Below the pieces are notes generated by a model. It did no database searches and was not told the DNA's origin. It saw only the letters and a list, made by a program, of their open reading frames with translations. A DNA stretch of 64,000 nucleotides from positions 372,001 through 436,000 of the forward strand of contig CAVTXA010000002.1 in assembly GCA_963738545.1 (NCBI GenBank). The letters run 5' to 3'. The DNA comes from Bog-756 sp963738545 (GTDB taxonomy: Bacteria > Actinomycetota > Acidimicrobiia > Acidimicrobiales > RAAP-2). The position numbers and the translations under genes are program-made. Positions 30,421-38,400 of this stretch are shown piece by piece (position 1 is the first letter of the stretch; every line of letters starts with the position of its first letter).

Positions 30421-30988
30421 GGAGGAGACACCCCAAGGGTCGATGCACCTCGAACTGAGCGAAGACGTGGGCCGGGTAATCGTCTCGGAGGTGGAACTCC
30501 AGACCAGGATCGCCGAACTCGGCCAGCGGATCACCGCCGACTACGCCGGGCGTCCACCGCTCCTGGTCGGGGTGTTGAAGGGCGCCTTCATGTTCATGAG
30601 CGATCTGTCCCGGGCCATCTCCCTCCCGGTGGACGTGGACTTCATGGCCGTTTCCTCCTACGGCAGTGCCACGCGGACCTCAGGTGTGGTCCGGATCGTG
30701 AAGGACCTCGACGTCGACCTCGCCGACCGGCACGTGCTCGTCGTCGAGGACATCGTCGACAGCGGTCTCACCCTCAGCTACCTCCAGCGCTACCTGCTGG
30801 CCCGGAGCCCGGCGAGCCTCGAGGTCTGCGCCCTGCTGGTCAAAGAGGGCCAGCAGCGCACCGAGCTCGATCTGGCCTACGTCGGGTTTCACATCCCTGC
30901 CGAGTTCGTGGTCGGATACGGCCTCGATGTCGACGAGCGCCTCCGCAACCTCCGGGCCATCCACGCCTACGCCGGCGACCTGTCCTGA
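30407..30988 (+). CDS. hpt: Hypoxanthine phosphoribosyltransferase
   Basis: A 193-residue purine-salvage enzyme forming IMP/GMP from hypoxanthine/guanine and PRPP. VGVLKGAFMFMSDL, the flexible loop with SSYGSATRTSGVV, the PRPP motif VLVVEDIVDSGLTL and the C-terminal GFHIPAEFVVGYGLDVDERLRNL are diagnostic. The GTG at 30407 is chosen because it gives MITAEEET just ahead of the conserved region and follows a -10 element. The order tilS-hpt matches other actinobacteria, but ftsH, usual downstream, is absent here. Confidence 0.95.
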   Translation: MITAEEETPQGSMHLELSEDVGRVIVSEVELQTRIAELGQRITADYAGRPPLLVGVLKGAFMFMSDLSRAISLPVDVDFMAVSSYGSATRTSGVVRIVKDLDVDLADRHVLVVEDIVDSGLTLSYLQRYLLARSPASLEVCALLVKEGQQRTELDLAYVGFHIPAEFVVGYGLDVDERLRNLRAIHAYAGDLS

Positions 30989-31018
30989 GTTTTCGACCAC
31001 GATGAGGGAGCCCACGTC

Positions 31019-31588
31019 ATGACCGTCGACACCGCCCGCATCGAGCGCGCCGTGCTCGAACTGCTCGAGGCCCTCGGCGAGGATCCGGCCCGTGACGGTC
31101 TCCTGAAGACGCCCCACCGGGTGGCCAAGATGTACGAGGAGCTGTTCGCCGGTTTCAGGGAGAACCCGGCCGACCACCTCGAAGTGACCTTCGCCGCCGA
31201 CCATGACGAGATGGTGATGGTCCGCGACATCCCCTTCGCCTCGCTCTGCGAGCACCACCTGGTCCCCTTCATCGGCAAGGCCCACGTGGCCTACATCCCC
31301 GGGGACGACGGTCGTATCACTGGGCTGTCCAAGTTGGCCCGGCTGGTGGACGGCTACGCCAAAAGGCTCCAGGTGCAGGAGCGAATGACCACCGAAATCG
31401 CCGACGCCATCGAGCAGGCCCTGGCCCCGAGGGGTGTCCTGGTGGTGGTGGAGGCCGAGCATCTCTGCATGTCCATGCGGGGGGTGAAGAAGCCCGGAAC
31501 CTCCACGGTCACGTCCGCGGTCCGGGGCCTCTTCCGGAGTGACGCCTCCACCCGGATGGAGGCCATGCAGTTCGTCCGGGGCCACTGA
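31019..31588 (+). CDS. folE: GTP cyclohydrolase I
   Basis: A 189-residue zinc enzyme turning GTP into 7,8-dihydroneopterin triphosphate, the first folate step. LCEHHLVPFIGKAHVAYIP carries the zinc Cys and His, and EAEHLCMSMRGVKKPG the second Cys. Normal length. The ATG has GAGGGAG upstream. It starts 30 nt after hpt and begins the folate block folE-folP-X-folB-folK. Confidence 0.97.
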   Translation: MTVDTARIERAVLELLEALGEDPARDGLLKTPHRVAKMYEELFAGFRENPADHLEVTFAADHDEMVMVRDIPFASLCEHHLVPFIGKAHVAYIPGDDGRITGLSKLARLVDGYAKRLQVQERMTTEIADAIEQALAPRGVLVVVEAEHLCMSMRGVKKPGTSTVTSAVRGLFRSDASTRMEAMQFVRGH

Positions 31589-31627
31589 AGGCCCTCCGGG
31601 CCGGTCGCGGGCCTGTCCGGGCTGGTT

Positions 31628-31633
31628 TACTCT
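31628..31633 (+). promoter_or_regulatory. -10 hexamer TACTCT before folP
   Basis: TACTCT ends 8 nt before the folP ATG at 31642. No Shine-Dalgarno sequence is seen in the 53-nt folE-folP gap, so folP probably has an additional leaderless or near-leaderless start. Confidence 0.4.
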
Positions 31634-31641
31634 GTGTCGTC

Positions 31642-32457
31642 ATGCCCCATCCCACGCACGAGTCACGGCCCCTGGTGATGGGAATCCTCAATGTCACCCC
31701 GGACTCGTTCTCCGACGGTGGCCAGTGGCTCGATCCCGAACGGGCCGTACGTCGGGGCAAAGAGATGATCGACGAGGGGGCCGACATCGTCGACATCGGG
31801 GGCGAGTCGACCCGCCCCGGGGCCGAGGTCGTCCCCATCGACGTCGAGCTCGACCGGGTCATCCCGGTGGTCACGGCCCTGGCCGGGCAGGTGCGGGTGT
31901 CGATCGACACCACCAAGGAAGCGGTGGCCGACGCCGCCGTGGAGGCGGGGGCCACCCTGATCAACGATGTCTCCGCCTCGCTGTGGCCGGTGGCCGCCCG
32001 CCACGGCGTGGGCTGGGTGGCCATGCACCGCCAGGGGACGGCGGCCACCATGCAGCGCCAGCCCCGCTACGACGACGTGGTGGCCGAGGTCACCTCCATG
32101 TTGGCGGAACGGGCCGGTCGGGCCACGTCGGCCGGCGTGGACGAGGTGTGGATCGATCCGGGCATCGGATTCGGCAAGTCGGTCGGGCACAATCTCTCCC
32201 TGCTCGGAGCCCTCGCGGACCTGGTGGCCACGGGCTACCCGGTCCTGGTCGGCACCAGCCGGAAGAGCTTCCTCGGGTCGCTCACCGCTCGTCCCGGCGA
32301 GGCACCCACGCACGTGGGCGAGCGGCTCCCGGCCTCGTTGGCCACCGCCACCTGGGCCCTGGCCCAGGGGGCGCGCATGGTGCGCGTCCATGACGTCGCC
32401 GCCACCGTCCAGGCCGCCTGCCTGGTGGGTGGGGTCGGATCGGGGGCCCCATGGTGA
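31642..32457 (+). CDS. folP: Dihydropteroate synthase
   Basis: A 271-residue TIM-barrel enzyme joining p-aminobenzoate to dihydropterin pyrophosphate; target of sulfonamides. MGILNVTPDSFSDGG, DIGGESTRPGAE, TLINDVSASL, WIDPGIGFGKSVGHNL and VGTSRKSFLGSL are the pterin- and phosphate-binding blocks. Its end overlaps the next gene by 7 nt, so translation is coupled. Confidence 0.96.
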   Translation: MPHPTHESRPLVMGILNVTPDSFSDGGQWLDPERAVRRGKEMIDEGADIVDIGGESTRPGAEVVPIDVELDRVIPVVTALAGQVRVSIDTTKEAVADAAVEAGATLINDVSASLWPVAARHGVGWVAMHRQGTAATMQRQPRYDDVVAEVTSMLAERAGRATSAGVDEVWIDPGIGFGKSVGHNLSLLGALADLVATGYPVLVGTSRKSFLGSLTARPGEAPTHVGERLPASLATATWALAQGARMVRVHDVAATVQAACLVGGVGSGAPW

Positions 32458-32996
32458 AGGGCAAGTGGGCGGCAGGCATCGCGCCGCGCAACTTCACCTG
32501 GGTGATCAAGGATCGCCTGGCCATGAGCGAGCGTCCCGGAGGCTTCGCCCCCAACCACCGCAAGGTCCGCCGGCAGGAGGAGATCATCTGGCTGCAGGTC
32601 CAGGGGTTCACCCGGGTGGTGTCGCTGCTGCCCTCGTCGCACAACCTGCAGGCCTACGAGGAGAAGTCCATGGCCAGCGTGCACTACCCCCTGCCGACGT
32701 CCGGTGATGCCCGGGCCTTGCTGGGCGACCTGTACCGTGACCTCCATGCCCGGCTGACCGGTGGGGAGCGGATCCTGATTCACCAGGAGGAGCTGGGTGA
32801 CCGGGTCACCGGCGTGGTGGCCGGCTACCTGCTGTGGTCGGGGCGCCTGCCGAGCGGGCCGCAGTCGATCACGGTGCTCGAGCACATGACGGGTCATCCG
32901 ATGGGGCCGAGCGGTCGGGAGCTGGTGGCCTTCGCCAGTCAGCTCGCCCCGGCCCCGGCGCATCCCGTGACCGGGGACGCGCCGGCGGGCGAGTGA
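32451..32996 (+). CDS. Dual-specificity-phosphatase-like protein lacking the catalytic Cys
   Basis: A 181-residue protein overlapping folP by 7 nt and folB by 4 nt. RNFTWVIKDRLAMSERPGG near the N-terminus resembles the start of DSP-type phosphatases, and VQGFTRVVSLLPS is the following strand. The P-loop position reads H111-Q112-EELGD-R118-VTGVVAGYLL: the HCX5R(S/T)G signature with Gln in place of Cys. Cys-based phosphatase chemistry is therefore not expected; it may be a pseudophosphatase binding a phosphorylated ligand. Dihydroneopterin-triphosphate dephosphorylation is the unfilled step of this operon, but the missing Cys argues against direct catalysis. The fold is inferred from motifs only. 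Confidence 0.62.
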   Translation: MVKGKWAAGIAPRNFTWVIKDRLAMSERPGGFAPNHRKVRRQEEIIWLQVQGFTRVVSLLPSSHNLQAYEEKSMASVHYPLPTSGDARALLGDLYRDLHARLTGGERILIHQEELGDRVTGVVAGYLLWSGRLPSGPQSITVLEHMTGHPMGPSGRELVAFASQLAPAPAHPVTGDAPAGE

Positions 32997-33403
32997 CCGC
33001 TCCGAGCGGCGCGGCGGTGGGCGACGTCGATGACGGCGGGACCGACGACCGGATCCGGCTGCGCGCCCTCCGGGTGGTGGGGACCCACGGTGTCCTGGCC
33101 GAGGAGAAGGAACGGGCCCAACCCTTCGAGGTCGACCTGGATCTGACCGTGGACCTGGCCCTGGCCGCCGTCACCGACCGGCTGTCCGACACCGTCGACT
33201 ACGGGGAGGTGGCCATCACGGCCGGCGCCGTCGTCGCGGAGCGGTCCTTCGAGCTGCTGGAGGCCCTGGCCGGGGCCATCGCCGAGGCCGTCCTGGGTTC
33301 GGACATCCGGATCACCTCGGTGACGGTGCACCTGCGCAAGCTCCGTCCCCCCGTGCCCCTCGACCTGGGCTCGGTCGGCGTGAGGATCACCCGCCGCCAG
33401 TGA
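32993..33403 (+). CDS. folB: Dihydroneopterin aldolase
   Basis: About 136 residues from GTG 32993 (GTGA overlap with the preceding stop). IRLRALRVVGTHGVLAEEKERAQPFEVDLDL, DTVDYGEV and RSFELLEALAGAIAEAVL with VTVHLRKLRPPVPLDLGSVGV are the tunnel-fold family blocks, including the catalytic Lys near the end. It cleaves dihydroneopterin to 6-hydroxymethyl-dihydropterin. It overlaps folK by 4 nt. Confidence 0.94.
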   Translation: MTAPSGAAVGDVDDGGTDDRIRLRALRVVGTHGVLAEEKERAQPFEVDLDLTVDLALAAVTDRLSDTVDYGEVAITAGAVVAERSFELLEALAGAIAEAVLGSDIRITSVTVHLRKLRPPVPLDLGSVGVRITRRQ

Positions 33404-33900
33404 CCGGATCGGTGGTCGGGACTCCGACGGTGCGGGCCTTCGTGGGACTCGGTTCGAACCTGGGCGATCGATGGTCCCATCTCCGCAAGGCCGTCGACCA
33501 GCTCCGGGCGGGGAACCGCGCCCCGGTCACCGCCGTCTCGCGCGTCTACGAGACCGAACCCCTGGGCGGCCCCGATGACCAGGGCCCGTATCTGAACGTG
33601 GTGGTGGAGCTGGCCGTCGCCCCCGGGGCCGATCCCTACCGGCTCCTCGAGGAGTGTCGTCGCCTCGAGGCCGCCGCCGGCCGCATCCGGACCGTCCGTT
33701 GGGGCCCGAGGACCCTGGACGCCGACGTGCTCTGGATCGACGGGGTGGCCTTGGCCGACGTGGACCTGACCGTGCCCCATCCGCGATGGAAGGAGCGTCG
33801 GTTCGTGCTCGCCCCACTGGCTGAGCTGGCCCCTGACCTGGTCGACGAGGCCGACCTGGCGACCTCTGGTGGCGAGGTCGCCGTCGTGGGTACACTGTGA
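33400..33900 (+). CDS. folK: HPPK: 6-hydroxymethyl-dihydropterin pyrophosphokinase
   Basis: A 166-residue kinase. AFVGLGSNLGDR, VYETEPLGGPDDQGPYLNVVVEL, RWGPRTLDADVLW (usual RTLDLDIL with the metal-binding Asp pair) and VPHPRWKERRFVLAPLAEL are all present. GTG start coupled to folB. It completes the set folE-P-B-K. TACACT at 33891-33896, across its stop region, is a possible promoter for the next unit. Confidence 0.95.
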   Translation: MTGSVVGTPTVRAFVGLGSNLGDRWSHLRKAVDQLRAGNRAPVTAVSRVYETEPLGGPDDQGPYLNVVVELAVAPGADPYRLLEECRRLEAAAGRIRTVRWGPRTLDADVLWIDGVALADVDLTVPHPRWKERRFVLAPLAELAPDLVDEADLATSGGEVAVVGTL

Positions 33901-33967
33901 GGCGTAGCACCCAGATTCTCTGACGCGAACGGCACCCTCCGGGGCTGGAACGTACCAAAGGGGTCTT

Positions 33968-34804
33968 GTGACCACATTCCGAATTGTCGGACCCGGCCGG
34001 GCCGGCCTGTCCCTCATGGGCGCCCTCGGCCCGGTGGCGGGCTTCGAGTCACGGGGCGTCCTCGGGCGCCATGACTGTCTTGCCGACGCCGCCAGGGGGG
34101 TGGACCTCCTGGTCATCGCCACCCCCGATGACACCGTCCCCCGTGTGGCGGATCGGATCGCCCCGGTGGCCTCGACCGCTGTCCTGCACATGTCGGGTTC
34201 GTTGGGCCTCGACGTGCTGGGCGACCATCCGAGGCGCGGCTCGCTCCATCCCCTGGTGCCGTTGCCCACCCCGGCCGTCGGGACCGAGCGCCTGACCTCG
34301 GGCATCACCTTCGCCGTGGCCGGGGACGCCATGGCGTGGCGGCTGGCCGACGCCCTGGGGGGCCGGCCCGTCCACGTCGACGACAGCGACCGGGCCACCT
34401 ACCACGCCGCGGCGGCCATCGCCGCCAACCACCTGGTGGCCCTGATCGGACAGGTCGAACGGATCGCCGCCACCATCGACCTGCCGCTCGAGGCCTTCGC
34501 CGGTCTCATCCACGCCGCCACCGACGACGCCCTCGCCCTCGGACCCCGTCGGGCCCTCACCGGGCCGGCCGCCCGAGGGGACTGGGACACCGTGGAGCGC
34601 CACCGGTCGGCACTGGCGGGGATGGCCGGTCACCGCAACGAGCTGGCCGCCTACGACGCCATGGTCGGCCTGGCCCGGAGGCTCTCCTTGGACCCTGCCG
34701 CCGCCGGGGGCGGGACGGAACGGTCCGATGCCGCCCCGGACACTGCGCCGGCCGATCCCGGGGTGGGCATCGTCGATCCGGCGGCCGTGGGGCAGGTGGC
34801 ATGA
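33968..34804 (+). CDS. Rossmann-like/DUF2520 oxidoreductase, possible alternative ketopantoate reductase
   Basis: A 278-residue protein with an NAD(P)-binding N-terminus (FRIVGPGRAGLSLMGAL, LLVIATPDDTV), a LHMSGSLGLDVL and RRGSLHPLVPLPTP middle, and a helical DUF2520 C-terminus (YHAAAAIAANHLVALIGQVERI). The start is GTG with AAGGGG upstream. It overlaps panC by 4 nt (ATGA). The fold resembles ketopantoate and 6-phosphogluconate dehydrogenases. Coupling to panC makes a pantothenate role likely by context; no panE is seen nearby. Confidence 0.8.
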   Translation: MTTFRIVGPGRAGLSLMGALGPVAGFESRGVLGRHDCLADAARGVDLLVIATPDDTVPRVADRIAPVASTAVLHMSGSLGLDVLGDHPRRGSLHPLVPLPTPAVGTERLTSGITFAVAGDAMAWRLADALGGRPVHVDDSDRATYHAAAAIAANHLVALIGQVERIAATIDLPLEAFAGLIHAATDDALALGPRRALTGPAARGDWDTVERHRSALAGMAGHRNELAAYDAMVGLARRLSLDPAAAGGGTERSDAAPDTAPADPGVGIVDPAAVGQVA

Positions 34805-35718
34805 GCACCCTCTTCGTCGAGGCCCCGATGTCGGATCCGCCCACGGCGGCCCGGCCCGAGGTCATCGAGACCGTCGCCGAGTACGCCGAGGCCCTGGACG
34901 CCGTCCGGCTCAGTGGACGGACGGTGGGCATCGTCCCCACCATGGGGGCGCTGCACGCCGGCCACCGGTCCCTCATCGAGCGGGCGGCGGCGGAGTGTGA
35001 CGTGGTCGCCGTGTCGGTCTTCGTCAACCCGACCCAGTTCGGCGATCCCTCCGACCTGGCCAACTACCCGCGCACCCTCGACGCCGACCTCGAGGCCATC
35101 GCCGCCTCCGGCGGCGAACTGGTCTTCGCCCCGTCGGTGGCCGAGATGTACCCCGACCCACCCGGGGTCGCCTCCACCTCGGTCACGGTGCCCGCCCTGA
35201 GCGCCAGGTGGGAGGGGAGCTCCCGGCCCGGTCACTTCGACGGCGTGGCCACGGTGGTGGTCAAGCTGCTCTCGGCCGCCGGCCGGTGCCGTGCCTACTT
35301 CGGCGAGAAGGACTTTCAGCAGCTGGCCCTAGTGACCCGACTGGCCCGCGACCTGGCCCTCCCGACCCGGGTGGTGGGGTGCCCGACCGTCCGGGACCCG
35401 GACGGACTGGCCCTGTCCAGCCGCAACGCCCGGCTCGACGCCGATCAACGCCGGGCGGCGGTGACGCTCTGGCGATCCCTCCGAGTCGGCGCGGACCGGT
35501 GGGCCGAAGGGGCCGAGCCGTCCGAGGTCGAGGCGGCCATGGCCCGGGAGGCGTCCCTCGAGCCCCTGGTGGCCCTGGACTACGCCGCCCTGGTGACGGC
35601 GGACGATCTCGAGCCCGTCCGGGGCCGGGCCACCACCCGTCCGCTGCGGCTGATCGTGGCGGCCACCGTCGGCCCCGTGCGCCTGATCGACAATCTCGAT
35701 CCGCGTTCGGGTCACTGA
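34801..35718 (+). CDS. panC: Pantothenate synthetase
   Basis: A 305-residue enzyme condensing pantoate with beta-alanine using ATP. VPTMGALHAGHRSLI contains the HIGH-like motif, VSVFVNPTQF follows, and FGEKDFQQLALV and DPDGLALSSRNARL carry the second signature. ATG 34801 overlaps the DUF2520 stop; a longer frame exists within that gene but is shadow. Aspartate decarboxylase (panD), its usual neighbour, is not here. Confidence 0.95.
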   Translation: MSTLFVEAPMSDPPTAARPEVIETVAEYAEALDAVRLSGRTVGIVPTMGALHAGHRSLIERAAAECDVVAVSVFVNPTQFGDPSDLANYPRTLDADLEAIAASGGELVFAPSVAEMYPDPPGVASTSVTVPALSARWEGSSRPGHFDGVATVVVKLLSAAGRCRAYFGEKDFQQLALVTRLARDLALPTRVVGCPTVRDPDGLALSSRNARLDADQRRAAVTLWRSLRVGADRWAEGAEPSEVEAAMAREASLEPLVALDYAALVTADDLEPVRGRATTRPLRLIVAATVGPVRLIDNLDPRSGH

Positions 35719-35725
35719 CCGAACC

Positions 35726-37483
35726 ATGGCCGATCCGGTGGTTGCACCGGTTGCCCTCGACGTCCTCGTCCTCGGGAGCGGCGTGGCCGGACTGTCGGCC
35801 GCCGTGCGCCTGGCCGCGGCGCCGGACGCGCCGGCCCTGGGCTCAGGGGGTGCCGGCTCCGCCCTGCGGGTGGGAGTCCTGACCAAGGCCGAGCTCTACC
35901 AGTCGGCGACCCGCTGGGCCCAGGGGGGTGTGGCCGCCGTGCTCGGGGGGGACGAGGACTCGACCGACCTCCACCTGGCCGACACCCTCGCCGCCGGGGC
36001 CGGCCTCTGCGACACCGATGCGGTGCGGGTGCTCGTCGACGAGGGCCCGGCCCGGGTCAACGAGCTGATCGCCATGGGCGCGGTGTTCGACCGCCAGCCT
36101 GGGGGAGCCCTGGCCCTGGCCCGTGAGGGAGGACACTCCACGGCGCGGGTGGTCCACGCCGGCGGGGCGGCCACGGGCGCCGAGGTCGAGCGCGCCCTGG
36201 TCGACGCCACCCGGGCCACCGCGGCCGCCGTGCTCGAGGAGTGGTTCGCCCTCGACCTGCTGGTGGAGGGCGGGCGGTGCCGCGGGGTGCGGGCCCTGAG
36301 TGCCGCCGGCGAGGTGGTCGAGGTCCGGGCCCGGCACACGGTGCTGGCCACCGGAGGTGCCGGCCAGCTGTTCGCCGTCACCACCAACCCGGCCGAGGCC
36401 ACCGCCGACGGACTGGCCATGGCGCTGCGGGCCGGTGTGCCGGTGGCCGACGTGGAGTTCATGCAGTTCCATCCGACGGCCCTCCACCACCCGGCCATGC
36501 CCCGTCCGCTCCTGTCCGAGGCCCTGCGGGGCCACGGGGCCCTGTTGCGGGACGCGCGGGGCGAGCGGTTCGTCGACGAGCTGGCCCCCCGGGACGTGGT
36601 CAGCCGGGCCATGGCCGAACGCATGCGCACCGAGGGGGTGGAGAGCCTGTGGCTCGACGCCACCGGCCTGGCCAGCTTCGACGCCCGGTTCCCCACCATC
36701 GCCGCCTCCCTGCGGGCCATCGGGCTCGACCCGTCCCGGGACTGGCTGCCCATCGCCCCCGCCGCCCACTACCTCTCCGGCGGCGTGGTCACCGATCTGT
36801 CCGGCGCCACCGCCCTTCCGGGCCTGTGGGCGGCCGGCGAGGTGGCCTGCACCGGGGTGCACGGGGCCAACCGGCTGGCGTCGAACTCGCTGTTGGAGGG
36901 CATGGTGTTCGGGGCCCGGCTGGCCGAGGCCATCCTGGAGGGGGACGACGGTCCCCGGCCCACCGGGGTGATGGGTGCCCTGCTCGACGGACCCGTGGAG
37001 CGGATCGAGCCGGCCGTGGCCTCGCCGTGGGTCGGGGACGGCGGCCCCGACCGGACGCCCTCGGTCCCCACCTGGCCCGATGTGGCCAAGACCCGGGACC
37101 GCCTCCAGCGGCTGATGATCGAAGGGGCCGGGGTGGTCCGCAGCGCCGGGTCCCTTGGAGCGGCCGGCGCGTCGATCGATGCCCTGGGCGCCGAGGTGGG
37201 CACGGCCACGCCTCGCGACCGGGCCCACGGCGAGGTGGTCAATCTGATCACGGCGGCCACCAGCGTGCTGCGGGCGGCCACGGTCCGCTGCGAGACGCGG
37301 GGGGCCCATGCCCGGAGTGACTATCCCGAGGCCTCCGAGCACTGGAGGCGGCGGATCGTGCACGACTCGGAGGGCGTGGCCGTTCTGCACGGTCCGGACG
37401 CATCGGGCAATGGACTCGGGGGCGACAGGGCCCCGGGCGACAGGGCCCCGGGCGACAGGGCCCCGGGCGACAGGGGCGTCTGA
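35726..37483 (+). CDS. nadB: L-aspartate oxidase
   Basis: A 585-residue FAD enzyme oxidising aspartate to iminoaspartate for quinolinate synthesis. VLVLGSGVAGLSAAVRLA is the dinucleotide fold, SATRWAQGGVAAVL and EGGHSTARVVHAGGAATGAEV follow, EFMQFHPTAL is the active-site block, and LWAAGEVACTGVHGANRLASNSLLEGMVFG is the FAD contact. The C-terminus ends in a GDRAP repeat tail coded by tandem 15-bp units. It is followed 3 nt later by nadC. Quinolinate synthase (nadA) is not in the window. Confidence 0.95.
   Translation: MADPVVAPVALDVLVLGSGVAGLSAAVRLAAAPDAPALGSGGAGSALRVGVLTKAELYQSATRWAQGGVAAVLGGDEDSTDLHLADTLAAGAGLCDTDAVRVLVDEGPARVNELIAMGAVFDRQPGGALALAREGGHSTARVVHAGGAATGAEVERALVDATRATAAAVLEEWFALDLLVEGGRCRGVRALSAAGEVVEVRARHTVLATGGAGQLFAVTTNPAEATADGLAMALRAGVPVADVEFMQFHPTALHHPAMPRPLLSEALRGHGALLRDARGERFVDELAPRDVVSRAMAERMRTEGVESLWLDATGLASFDARFPTIAASLRAIGLDPSRDWLPIAPAAHYLSGGVVTDLSGATALPGLWAAGEVACTGVHGANRLASNSLLEGMVFGARLAEAILEGDDGPRPTGVMGALLDGPVERIEPAVASPWVGDGGPDRTPSVPTWPDVAKTRDRLQRLMIEGAGVVRSAGSLGAAGASIDALGAEVGTATPRDRAHGEVVNLITAATSVLRAATVRCETRGAHARSDYPEASEHWRRRIVHDSEGVAVLHGPDASGNGLGGDRAPGDRAPGDRAPGDRGV
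37420..37475 (+). repeat. 15-bp tandem repeat at the nadB 3' end
   Basis: GGGCGACAGGGCCCC occurs three times exactly (37420-37434, 37435-37449, 37450-37464), with a fourth partial unit to 37475. It encodes GDRAP repeats at the very C-terminus. Exact identity suggests recent expansion. Confidence 0.85.
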
Positions 37484-37486
37484 ACG

Positions 37487-38398
37487 GTGGCCGCTCCCAT
37501 GGATCACCAGCTGACCCCTGTCGACCCGGCCGACGTGGACCCTCCCGCATCGGCGGTGGTGGACGCCGTGACCCGGGCCCTGGCCGAGGACCTCCTCCCG
37601 CTGGGCGACCTGACCGCTGCCCTGGTCCCACCCACGTCCACGGCCGCCGTGGCCATCGTGAGCCGGGCCGCCGGGGTCGTGGCCGGTCGGGCCTGTGCCG
37701 TCGAGGCCTTCCGCCAGATCGACCCCAGCCTCGAGGTGGCCTGGTTGGTCCCCGACGGCGGTCGGGTCGGCCCCGGCGACCGGGTGGCGGAGATCAGCGG
37801 GGCCCTGCGCTCCATCCTGACCGCCGAGCGGACGGTGCTTAACTTCCTCGGGCACCTCTCCGGTGTGGCCTCGTTGACCCGGCAGTATGTGGACGCCGTG
37901 GTGGCGGCCAACCCGGCCACCCGGGTGCTGGACACCCGCAAGACCACCCCCGGGCTCCGGGCCCTGGAGAAGGCGGCGGTTCGGGCCGGTGGCGGTCACA
38001 ACCACCGCGCCAACCTGTCCGACGCCGTGCTCGTGAAGGACAACCACCTGGCCGGTCTGTCCATCGCCGACGCGGTGGCGAGGGCCAAGGACCTCTGGCC
38101 CGGGCGCATGGTGGAGGTGGAGTGCGACCATCTCTCCCAGGTGGACGAGGCGGTGGCCGCCGGGGCCACGGTGATCATGCTGGACAACATGTCCATCGAG
38201 CGGGTGGCCGGGTGCGTGTCCCAACTGCGGGCGGACGGGGTGACCACGCTGGTGGAGGTGTCCGGCGGGGTCGACCTCGAGGCCGCGCCCAAGCTGGCCA
38301 CCGCCGGCGCCGACCTCATCTCGGTGGGGGCCCTCACCCACTCCGCTCCCGTCCTCGACCTCGGATTCGACCTCGCGCCCCCGGCGCAGGAGGGCTGA
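37487..38398 (+). CDS. nadC: Nicotinate-nucleotide pyrophosphorylase (carboxylating)
   Basis: A 303-residue quinolinate phosphoribosyltransferase. EDLLPLGDLTA at the N-terminus, RTVLNFLGHLSGVAS, LDTRKTTPGLRALEKAAVRAGGG with HNHR, VKDNHL, VEVECD and the EVSGGV strand are the classical motifs. GTG start at 37487; ATG 37499 is a slightly shorter alternative. It lies between nadB and coaX. Confidence 0.95.
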   Translation: MAAPMDHQLTPVDPADVDPPASAVVDAVTRALAEDLLPLGDLTAALVPPTSTAAVAIVSRAAGVVAGRACAVEAFRQIDPSLEVAWLVPDGGRVGPGDRVAEISGALRSILTAERTVLNFLGHLSGVASLTRQYVDAVVAANPATRVLDTRKTTPGLRALEKAAVRAGGGHNHRANLSDAVLVKDNHLAGLSIADAVARAKDLWPGRMVEVECDHLSQVDEAVAAGATVIMLDNMSIERVAGCVSQLRADGVTTLVEVSGGVDLEAAPKLATAGADLISVGALTHSAPVLDLGFDLAPPAQEG

Positions 38399-38400
38399 CC

